A stretch of DNA of 64,000 nt from Agaribacillus aureus (GTDB lineage: Bacteria > Bacteroidota > Bacteroidia > Cytophagales > Cyclobacteriaceae): NCBI GenBank assembly GCA_030442055.1, contig JAUJEB010000004.1, positions 620,001 through 684,000 on the forward strand, in the 5' to 3' direction. The notes below the pieces were generated by a model. The model made no database searches. It worked only from the letters and a program-made list of their open reading frames with translations, and was not told the DNA's origin. The position numbers were made by a program, and so were the translations under genes. Position 1 is the first letter of the stretch. Every line of letters begins with the position of its first letter. Of this stretch, positions 8,490-15,406 are shown piece after piece.

Positions 8490-9497
8490 ATGATATCACC
8501 CAAAATCAAGTTGGAAATTGAAAAATCCCCCGCACTCCAAAAGGTTATTAATGCGGGGGAGCACGGTAGGGACTGGTCAAAATTTACCCGGACTTTCTTC
8601 GAAAGGATCGCTAGAAAGATCAACCTGGAGGTTACTAAAAAAGTGGTAGCCTCTCCACTTTTAATTAAAGAGTATTTGCTTTTTGGGGAGGATGAATTTG
8701 AAAACATACTTTTCAAATTCAAATTGTCAGGTATGGATGATTTTATTGAATACCTGCGCGAACTGAATGTCCAAAAGCCTTACCTCTGGATTAGTGGTAA
8801 AACACTACAGAGCTATTGGAATAATAGCAATGCCAAGGATAAAAAACTAAACGTTCTCCTGACTTACCTGAACGTGGACCTGTCCCAGTGGGACAGCTGG
8901 AAAAACTTTAAGAGCGATGACAAAGCCGAACAGGATCGCTTTGGCAGTAATGACAGGCATACCCTACAACTACTAAAAAAGTATTATCTCGGCAATTATT
9001 ACAGGTACTACCAAAAAACCGATAACAGTCCTGTCATGGTAAAAGCACCATTTATTATCAGGGAAGATCCCAAAAAAGTGGCTGTTATTGAGACTAAGAC
9101 CATAGGACACCGCTATATCAACTCGTCGGTAGTTATTCGTGACGGTGCCCTGTACATAGATTGTGAAAACCTGGACTGGAACGAAAAAGAAAGTTATATT
9201 TTAAACATAGGTTTCGAAACAGATCCGGAGCTCATTTTTGGGGTGTCCAATACCTTGGATAAAGGAGGAAAGGCGTTGGCCATCAGGAATGTATTTGTGA
9301 AACAACCCCTAAAATATGATTATGGCGAGGCCAGGGCGCTGGAAATTCCGTTTAGCCAGGAATTTGAAAAACCCTGTACAGACGCCATGTTGCTTGATTT
9401 TTTTAAAAGGAGTTCCAATAATTTAATTATCACTGAGCGTTTTTTCTCCTTTAAAGACCTTGCCTCCCTCCCCGGTGATCAGCTATTACATTCCTAG
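8490..9497 (+). CDS. Unrecognised Bacteroidota protein with a possible N-terminal HTH-like helical region
   Basis: I place the start at ATG 8490, giving 335 residues; a TTG 33 bases upstream would extend it by 11. The N-terminal 120 residues are helical. They contain the stretch GKTLQSYWNN and then LLTYLNVDLSQWDSWKNF, a pattern (TL...fw...L..YL...W..W..f) I associate with small HTH-like domains at the front of Bacteroidota hypothetical proteins. The C-terminal 170 residues look beta-rich and have no motif I know. There is no signal peptide or membrane segment, so it is probably cytoplasmic. It is transcribed divergently from the SusCD locus across the repeat-bearing region, so it could be the local regulator. 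That is position-based inference only. Confidence 0.65.
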   Translation: MISPKIKLEIEKSPALQKVINAGEHGRDWSKFTRTFFERIARKINLEVTKKVVASPLLIKEYLLFGEDEFENILFKFKLSGMDDFIEYLRELNVQKPYLWISGKTLQSYWNNSNAKDKKLNVLLTYLNVDLSQWDSWKNFKSDDKAEQDRFGSNDRHTLQLLKKYYLGNYYRYYQKTDNSPVMVKAPFIIREDPKKVAVIETKTIGHRYINSSVVIRDGALYIDCENLDWNEKESYILNIGFETDPELIFGVSNTLDKGGKALAIRNVFVKQPLKYDYGEARALEIPFSQEFEKPCTDAMLLDFFKRSSNNLIITERFFSFKDLASLPGDQLLHS

Positions 9498-9503
9498 AAG
9501 CCC

Positions 9504-10439
9504 TTAGTGATTTATTAATTTTTTGAATTTCTTTTTAGCCGATCCGTAAATGTAGGTAACATCGGAATAAGCCTTTCCCGGAAAAAATTTACCCTTATAA
9601 TAACGCTTCATCTGTGACTTTGCATCGCCTTGCAAGTGCAGTGCATGAACACGATCTAATTCTTCTTTCCTGTCTTCCTTAAAAAAGAAGGGCCGTTTTT
9701 TTACAAACTTCACCTTTTTCCTGCCAAGCTCAGTAACGTATTGATCAATCTCCGAGTTGGAAGCTGCATTAATATTGTCATCAAATACGTTTCCCTTATG
9801 ACTTCTGGAGAGACTGACAACCCGGCTTGTATTTGCCTGCCAAAACAAATAAAGCGTAGTCATATCACATATCCCACCGGGTTTGTTTTCAGCAACATGC
9901 CAATGCCACTTTTGCCTGTAAAGGTTTAGGTAATCCTTCTTTTGATAGCTATCAAGAATCATTTTACAAAAATCTTCCAGCGCATCGATGGTCCAAAAAC
10001 TAATGTGGCCTGAGGCTGTCCATTTAAAGGAGCTTGAATCCTGCTTTGGAATGGATAAGGCGCACTCCAAAGGCACGTCAGCGTAAGCCTTCTTGATATC
10101 TTCAATCGAACTGTAAAGCATAACATCCGAATCAAGGTGCAGAACGGATTGAACCTTATTTTTCCGCATATAATTTAGCAGATGAAACCATCTCAGCCAG
10201 CAGAATAATTCAAATTTTTCGGAGTTTGTTGACATGTGGGCATAGTGCGCCTTGAATTCCTCAATTTCATCACTATACAGATTATCCAGGTGTTCAACCT
10301 TAATTCCCTTAAAATTCAGTTTATTGCCAATGAATACAATGTCAGTATTGGGAGAGGCGGATTTTGCCTGATAAATCGCATAGGGCAAATAACGGCTATA
10401 ACCCCTATGGATAAATACTATTTGGGTGTTTTGGTTCAA
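9504..10439 (-). CDS. GT-A-type glycosyltransferase-like protein
   Basis: The protein has 311 residues. It starts with a Rossmann-like strand (TQIVFIHRGYSRYLPYAI) and has a DxD-type metal/nucleotide-sugar motif HLDSDVMLY at about residues 101-109, as in GT-A enzymes. The C-terminus is basic (KKKFKKL). No signal or membrane span is seen, so it would act in the cytoplasm on cell-surface glycan precursors. The start codon is TTG at 10439: an in-frame TAA lies two codons upstream, and the first strand would be lost with any later start. The convergent neighbour at 8490-9497 ends 6 bp away. The family is uncertain; donor and acceptor are unknown. Confidence 0.7.
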   Translation of the reverse strand: MNQNTQIVFIHRGYSRYLPYAIYQAKSASPNTDIVFIGNKLNFKGIKVEHLDNLYSDEIEEFKAHYAHMSTNSEKFELFCWLRWFHLLNYMRKNKVQSVLHLDSDVMLYSSIEDIKKAYADVPLECALSIPKQDSSSFKWTASGHISFWTIDALEDFCKMILDSYQKKDYLNLYRQKWHWHVAENKPGGICDMTTLYLFWQANTSRVVSLSRSHKGNVFDDNINAASNSEIDQYVTELGRKKVKFVKKRPFFFKEDRKEELDRVHALHLQGDAKSQMKRYYKGKFFPGKAYSDVTYIYGSAKKKFKKLINH

Positions 10440-10560
10440 GTTTTATGTTCTGATAAACAGGTGCTTACGCAAGTTACCAACAATTAGGCAACAAACCAAA
10501 TTCCCAAAACATTTAACCCAACCGTTTACCAATTTAAGATAGCGGGAGGGCCGGCAAACT

Positions 10561-11064
10561 TTAACCCTGTCTTTTAATCCTGTTTATTACGGACAACGCT
10601 ACCCGCGCTATCGTTACCCGTTTTTCTCCCTTCACAAAAGTATTCACATCCTCAAGGCTTTGAAGAGATCTGAGCTTTTGAACCGCTACTCTTACATTAT
10701 AATTGCCACTGTGATCATCAAATTTATTGGTGCGAGCGCGTGATGCAGGTTTGGCCACCACTTTTTTCTTAGGCGCTCTTTTAATTTTTGGCTGAGCGCT
10801 CTTCGGCGATTTACTATCTTTCTTCGCAGGCTTCTTAGGTTTACTACTGTCCTTCTTAGTAATCTTCTTGGATTTACTGTCTTTCTTTGACTTATTTTTA
10901 CTGGTTATCTTAGCTTTCTTGGCGTCGACAGTTTTTCTTTTTTTCTTGGTATCCTTTTTTGCTTTAACCGCTTTTTGCTTCTTGTTCTTCTTTTGCTCTT
11001 TATCTTTCTTATCCTTTTTTGATGATTTAGCGGCTTTTTTCTTTTCTTCCTTTTTCTTGGCCAT
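10561..11064 (-). CDS. Lysine-rich histone H1-like protein
   Basis: The protein has 167 residues. Residues 1-110 are almost entirely Lys, Ala, Ser and Asp (repeats such as KKDSKSKKITKKDS), like bacterial histone H1-like/Hc1 tails. Residues about 115-167 form a small folded-looking segment (NVRVAVQKLRSLQSLEDV, then RVTIARVALSVINRIKRQG). Such proteins bind DNA or RNA nonspecifically and condense the nucleoid. It is monocistronic, with a long inverted repeat just upstream of its start. The strand composition (TTTCTT runs on plus) follows from the Lys codons and is not a separate repeat element. The nucleic-acid binding role is inferred from composition. Confidence 0.78.
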   Translation of the reverse strand: MAKKKEEKKKAAKSSKKDKKDKEQKKNKKQKAVKAKKDTKKKRKTVDAKKAKITSKNKSKKDSKSKKITKKDSSKPKKPAKKDSKSPKSAQPKIKRAPKKKVVAKPASRARTNKFDDHSGNYNVRVAVQKLRSLQSLEDVNTFVKGEKRVTIARVALSVINRIKRQG

Positions 11065-11080
11065 GATTAAAGCTTTAGTT

Positions 11081-11142
11081 TATGATGCAATTCAATACAA
11101 TATGTTAATATAGCTTTAATATATTAATAACCTTGCATCATA
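11081..11142. promoter_or_regulatory. Inverted repeat upstream of the histone-like gene
   Basis: TATGATGCAA at 11081-11090 is exactly repeated in inverse as TTGCATCATA at 11133-11142, with a 42-bp AT-rich spacer containing a smaller palindromic AT stretch. It sits 17-78 bp upstream of the gene at 10561-11064, within the 294-bp gap 11065-11358. It could be an operator pair or a looping site. Nothing else in that gap looks like a gene. Confidence 0.45.
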
Positions 11143-11358
11143 CCGGTTTAAATTGCAGACTATCAGTATGATGTACCAAATCAATTCGTTTTTACCATTA
11201 CAATGGATTGGGATCTTTTAACTTTCTTTTCAGTTATTTTAATGGCTAAAACTCAAAGCTGCCAGCAAAATGTCAACACCAATCTAAGGAATTATGAGAA
11301 AAGAAATACTCACGGTATGCACCAATGCAGGCTTTCAAAAGATGCGAATACCTAAAAA

Positions 11359-12756
11359 TCAGGCATTATTTACTTCTTCTATCAGTTTTTGAATAGAGCT
11401 TTTGGCATCTCCGAAAAGCATCTTAGTTTTTTCTCCAAAAAACAAAGGGTTTTGAATACCTGCATAGCCGGGATTCATACTTCTTTTCAGGACAATTACA
11501 TTTTTGGCCTGCTCGACATCCAAAATAGGCATACCATAAATGGGGCTTCCCTGATCTTCTTTTGCGGCGGGGTTCACCACATCGTTGGCGCCGACTACCA
11601 AGACGATATCGGTAGAGGGAAATTCTTTATTGGCGTCGTCTAATTCCAGTAGCTTTGGATACGGTACATCTGCTTCAGCGAGCAACACATTCATATGACC
11701 GGGCATTCTTCCGGCTACGGGATGGATGGCGTACTTAACATCTACGCCTTCACCTTCGAGCAAAGACTCCAGCTCATGGCAGGTATGTTGTGCCTGCGCT
11801 ACGGCTAAGCCATAACCCGGCACCACTATTACTTTTTGAGAATATTTTAGCTGGATCGCCAGGTCGTTGTGCATGGCTTCCTTTACGATCTCTTCTCTTC
11901 CATCTCCGGATGAAGACTTGCCGCTACCTGAAAATCCGCCGATGACCACATTAAAAATAGACCGGTTCATGGCATTACACATAAGAATCGTCAAAATGAT
12001 CCCTGCAGCGCCAACCAGAATGCCACCAAATATCATCACCTGATTGCCATAGATAAGTCCTGCCAGGGCGGCCCCAATTCCGGTAAATGAGTTTAAAAGA
12101 GAAATCACTACCGGCATGTCTCCACCGCCAATAGGCGTTACAAACGTAACACCGTAAATGAGCGATAATGCCAGGAGAATAATCACATAGTTAAAATTTA
12201 ATTCCGGCTGTATCAAAGTAAAGACACTGAGACCAACTACTAATATCAGCAGGGCCATGTTGATAAACTGCGGAAAAGGGAGCACCAGGGAATCGCGTAA
12301 AAACCCTTGCAATTTTCCATAGGCGACCATCGATCCCGTGAAAGAGATCGAACCGACAAACAGTGCGAAAACCGTGGTGATCATTTGCCCATTTAAAGGG
12401 CTTTCAGCTATCGGATAATTATAAAACTCTACAAAAGATATCAACATTGTACTGGCACCGCCTAAACCGTTAAAAAGAGATACCATTTCCGGCATAGCTG
12501 TCATTTTTACCTTTTTGGCGACGACAAAGCCTATGCCACCACCAATGATCATGGCAATGATAATCCAGACATAATTATTGTTGGCCCCTTCAATTGGATA
12601 TATCAGCGACGCCAAAATTGCCAGTCCCATACCTGATGCCGCGATTAAATTTCCATTTTTGGCGGTATCCGGATGGCTTAATTTTTTCAGTCCTATTATG
12701 AAAAGAACGATACTGATTAAATAGGTATAGTTAAGTATAATTGTAGTAGTAGACAC
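11359..12756 (-). CDS. pntB: NAD(P) transhydrogenase subunit beta (PntB)
   Basis: The 465-residue subunit has about nine membrane helices over residues 1-270, then a C-terminal NADP(H)-binding domain III. That domain contains VIVVPGYGLAVAQAQH, VAGRMPGHMNVLLAEA, LVVGANDVVNPAA and VLKRSMNPGYAGIQNPLF. It couples proton flow across the inner membrane to hydride transfer from NADH to NADP+, supplying NADPH. The start is GTG at 12756; the hydrophobic first helix begins within ten residues, so a later start is unlikely. It is the last gene of a three-gene operon, 23 bp after pntAB. Confidence 0.96.
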   Translation of the reverse strand: MSTTTIILNYTYLISIVLFIIGLKKLSHPDTAKNGNLIAASGMGLAILASLIYPIEGANNNYVWIIIAMIIGGGIGFVVAKKVKMTAMPEMVSLFNGLGGASTMLISFVEFYNYPIAESPLNGQMITTVFALFVGSISFTGSMVAYGKLQGFLRDSLVLPFPQFINMALLILVVGLSVFTLIQPELNFNYVIILLALSLIYGVTFVTPIGGGDMPVVISLLNSFTGIGAALAGLIYGNQVMIFGGILVGAAGIILTILMCNAMNRSIFNVVIGGFSGSGKSSSGDGREEIVKEAMHNDLAIQLKYSQKVIVVPGYGLAVAQAQHTCHELESLLEGEGVDVKYAIHPVAGRMPGHMNVLLAEADVPYPKLLELDDANKEFPSTDIVLVVGANDVVNPAAKEDQGSPIYGMPILDVEQAKNVIVLKRSMNPGYAGIQNPLFFGEKTKMLFGDAKSSIQKLIEEVNNA

Positions 12757-12779
12757 GTTATTTCAAATTTTGGTTTTAC

Positions 12780-13094
12780 TTAGCTTTTCTTTCTTTTTTT
12801 GAACATTTCGAGCATTCTGTCGGTCACCGCATAACCTCCCACCACGTTGATAGTAGCCAAGATTATTCCCAAAACTCCCAGGATCATTACCACGAAATCG
12901 GTGGGGTCGGCCTGGCGAATTAAGATGATGGCCCCGATGATAACCACACCACTCACCGCGTTAGCCCCGGACATTAAGGGTGTGTGGAGCACCGTTGGCA
13001 CTTTTGAAATAATTTCCATTCCCAGATATGATGCGAAGACTAAAAGATATACCATGGTAAGGTTGTCTCCGAGAAATTGAATGGCTTGTTCCAT
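12780..13094 (-). CDS. pntAB: NAD(P) transhydrogenase alpha subunit, C-terminal membrane part (PntA-2)
   Basis: The small membrane subunit has 104 residues and three hydrophobic helices (MVYLLVFASYLGMEII, VSGVVIIGAIILI, FVVMILGVLGIILATINVVGGYAV). It corresponds to the C-terminal membrane segment of E. coli PntA. Separate pntAA and pntAB genes are common in Rhodospirillum-type and Bacteroidota enzymes. It contributes to the proton channel with PntB. The gene is 56 bp after pntAA and 23 bp before pntB. Confidence 0.94.
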   Translation of the reverse strand: MEQAIQFLGDNLTMVYLLVFASYLGMEIISKVPTVLHTPLMSGANAVSGVVIIGAIILIRQADPTDFVVMILGVLGIILATINVVGGYAVTDRMLEMFKKRKKS

Positions 13095-13150
13095 AATTAT
13101 TACAATTATTAGTTAAGGATTACAATCGATTAAAAATAGCAATTCACCTG

Positions 13151-14254
13151 CTAATTCAGGCCATACCGCACTTCCCCTTCAAACGCTATGCAGCTGGATT
13201 TTATAATTTCATTGTCAAAATCCAGGCTTAGCTGCCCCTCTTTCACAAAAAGTTTGAAGTAATTCTGGATGTTTTTACTAAAGAGCTGGCTGGCATGCAT
13301 GGGCATGCTGGCAGACAAATTGGAATCGCCAATGATCGTCACACCATTTTGGTTGACAGTTTCGTCATTTTTGGTAAGTGCACAGTTACCGCCTGTCGAA
13401 GCCGCCAAATCCACAATCACCGCCCCCGGTTTCATGTTATTAACCGTCTCCTCTGTTATTAACAATGGCGCTGGCTTTCCTCTCAGCTGCGCGGTGGTGA
13501 TAACTACATCGGCCTTGGACGCCTTCTCCTGAATTAAAGCCTGTTGTTTTTGCTTATATTCTTCCGTCTGTTCCACGGCATAGCCCCCGGCGCCTTTATC
13601 ATCAGTAGCGCCTTCTACCTCGACAAACTTTGCACCCAGACTTTCAACCTCCTCTTTCGCCGCCAGCCTGGTATCAAAAGCCTCCACCACGGCACCATTT
13701 CTGCGGCAGGTGGCTACTGCCTGCAATCCCGCTACACCGGCACCAATTACCAATACTTTTGAAGGGGGTATACTTCCGGCAGCGGTAGTCAGCATGGGAA
13801 AATACCTGGGCAGATGATCCATGGCCCTCACCACAGCCTTGTAGCCGGCAACGGATGCCATAGATGAAAGTACATCCATCGCCTGGGCAAGGGTTGTCCT
13901 GGGGATCATATCCAAGCTCATGGCTGTCAACTTGTGACTGGCAAGCATCTCAGCTACAGCCGGGTCGGCGAATGGCTGGAATAATGAAACCACGACAGTT
14001 CCAGGCTTTAATTTGGCATAATCACCTTCTTCTAAAGGATTAATTGTAATTAGAATTTCCGCTTCCTTTAGTGTTTCTTCCCTGGATGCAATGGTAGCAC
14101 CGACCTCTTCAAAAGCCCGGTCGTCAAAAGACGCCAGGTGGCCGGCACCCGTTTCCACCAAAACCTGATTGTTCTCTTCAATAAACTTCTTTGCAATGTC
14201 AGGAATGATAGCCACTTTGGCATCATTCATTTCTTTGAGAACACCAATCTTCAT
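13151..14254 (-). CDS. pntAA: NAD(P) transhydrogenase alpha subunit, NAD-binding part (PntA-1)
   Basis: The soluble NAD(H)-binding domain I has 367 residues and is related to alanine dehydrogenase. Visible motifs are MKIGVLKE at the start, MDVLSSMASVAGYKAV at about 128-143, the Rossmann loop GAGVAG after VLVIG near 173, AFDTR, and the mobile-loop region around 225-240 followed by VVITTAQLRGKPAP. It supplies the NADH site of the proton-translocating transhydrogenase. It is the first gene of the pntAA-pntAB-pntB operon. The promoter should lie in the divergent gap upstream, where a 9-bp inverted repeat is found. Confidence 0.96.
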   Translation of the reverse strand: MKIGVLKEMNDAKVAIIPDIAKKFIEENNQVLVETGAGHLASFDDRAFEEVGATIASREETLKEAEILITINPLEEGDYAKLKPGTVVVSLFQPFADPAVAEMLASHKLTAMSLDMIPRTTLAQAMDVLSSMASVAGYKAVVRAMDHLPRYFPMLTTAAGSIPPSKVLVIGAGVAGLQAVATCRRNGAVVEAFDTRLAAKEEVESLGAKFVEVEGATDDKGAGGYAVEQTEEYKQKQQALIQEKASKADVVITTAQLRGKPAPLLITEETVNNMKPGAVIVDLAASTGGNCALTKNDETVNQNGVTIIGDSNLSASMPMHASQLFSKNIQNYFKLFVKEGQLSLDFDNEIIKSSCIAFEGEVRYGLN

Positions 14255-14578
14255 TTACGAATATTTAGTTGAAAAATAATCACTTTATCACATCAAAAAA
14301 CCCCGTGAAGTTAGGCATCAATAATTTATCCATGCAAACACATCAGACAATTATTAAATATTTTTAATTTATCGGGATTAATTTGACGATTTATTAATAA
14401 TACCGTAATAAATCTAACCAAAAATTTGAGATTTGAAAACCTGAAAGTATTATAATTACGACCATTTAATATTATATTAGAAATAAGTCTGTCGGGTGAA
14501 TAAAATATTCTCCGGGCAAAGCAACCTTTTCCATTACAATCAATCTTATAGGTATATAAAGCTAAATCTGTAATTGCA
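14255..14578. promoter_or_regulatory. Divergent promoter region of pntAA and the GIN-domain gene, with inverted repeat 14388-14414
   Basis: This 324-bp AT-rich gap must hold both divergent promoters. A perfect 9-bp inverted repeat (GATTTATTA at 14388-14396, TAATAAATC at 14406-14414, 9-bp spacer) lies near its centre and is an operator candidate. Because the region is AT-rich, chance is a real alternative. I saw no gene or RNA in it. Confidence 0.35.
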
Positions 14579-15292
14579 ATGAAAGCCATTAAAATGAAAA
14601 CTCCCCTATATGTAATCCTCCTGTTTTTTCTTTTCAGTCTTAGTGCCCAGGGCCAGGAAAGAAAAGAAACACTCAACCTGGGTGACTTTGATGAAGTTCA
14701 CCTTGGCACTTCCGGCAAGGTCTTTATCAAGCAAGGCAATAAAACCGAGGTAATTCTGCAAGCCTCAGAAAGACGGAAAGAAAGACTTGAAATCGAGGTC
14801 AGGGGCCATAAGCTCCATATTGGCAACAAAAGAGGGTGGAGCTGGAAGGGTTGGAACAGTGATGAAGATCTCACCGTGTATGTCACTGTAAAAGAAATCG
14901 ACGCGCTAAAAGTAAGCAGCTCAGGCAAGATCATCGGCCAGGGTATCTTAAGAACAAATGATTTAAACTTAGCCGTCAGCGGATCAGGAAGAATAGACAT
15001 TGAAACAGAGGCCGGTGACATAGAGTCCGCCATCTCCGGTTCGGGAAGGATTGAAGTAACCGGAAAATCCGAATACAACAGTGTCAGGATCAGCGGATCG
15101 GGAAAGCTGATAGCGGAAGATCTTGTTGGCGAAGAATACGACATTGCCGTGAGTGGATCCGGGAACTGCAAAATTAACGTCTCCAAACGCATTGAAGCCC
15201 GCATATCGGGAAGTGGTAAAGTGTATTATCGCGGCAACCCCGACCGGGTAAACAGCAGCGTGTCCGGCAGTGGCTCGGTCAGAAAGATCTGA
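14579..15292 (+). CDS. Secreted GIN-domain (DUF2807) beta-helix protein
   Basis: The 237-residue protein has a Sec signal ending in SAQGQ. The mature protein is a putative auto-transporter adhesin head GIN domain (DUF2807). It shows a repeated unit with VSGSGRI, ISGSGRI, ISGSGKL, VSGSGNC, ISGSGKV and VSGSGSV, six rungs about 20 residues apart, as in right-handed beta-helix folds. No anchor is seen after cleavage, so it is periplasmic or surface-exposed. A second, more distant GIN-like protein is at 33661-34362. Starts at Met1 and Met6 (14594) are both possible. The exact function of this family is not known. Confidence 0.85.
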   Translation: MKAIKMKTPLYVILLFFLFSLSAQGQERKETLNLGDFDEVHLGTSGKVFIKQGNKTEVILQASERRKERLEIEVRGHKLHIGNKRGWSWKGWNSDEDLTVYVTVKEIDALKVSSSGKIIGQGILRTNDLNLAVSGSGRIDIETEAGDIESAISGSGRIEVTGKSEYNSVRISGSGKLIAEDLVGEEYDIAVSGSGNCKINVSKRIEARISGSGKVYYRGNPDRVNSSVSGSGSVRKI

Positions 15293-15318
15293 CTCCTGCG
15301 CCTTACTTCACCGCTGTT

Positions 15319-15368
15319 AACAGGATGAGGAAATCAATACCGTCGGGATTTGCTTTTCTTATCCTGTT
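15319..15368. terminator. Long imperfect hairpin between convergent genes, probable bidirectional terminator
   Basis: AACAGGAT (15319-15326) pairs with ATCCTGTT (15361-15368). Inside it, AAATC and GATTT extend the stem after an internal bulge. It lies between the GIN gene (ends 15292) and the TIR-WD40 gene (ends 15407 on the other strand). T-rich stretches are present within the arms, but no long T-run follows. Confidence 0.45.
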
Positions 15369-15406
15369 GAAATCTGGCTAAAATCTACCTGGTTCTTCCT
15401 GAGTTT

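Noticed and set aside
10868-11064. Tandem TTTCTT-type repeats on the plus strand as a satellite or regulatory repeat
   Set aside because: They are Lys codons of the histone-like protein on minus and do not form a regular array.
14698-15204. 168-codon open frame on minus opposite the GIN gene
   Set aside because: It is the antisense shadow of a repeat-rich gene with a clear signal peptide and known domain.
14920-15290. Short repeats in the GIN gene as a CRISPR-like array
   Set aside because: They encode the SGSG rungs of a beta-helix, vary in DNA sequence and are in frame with no spacer structure.
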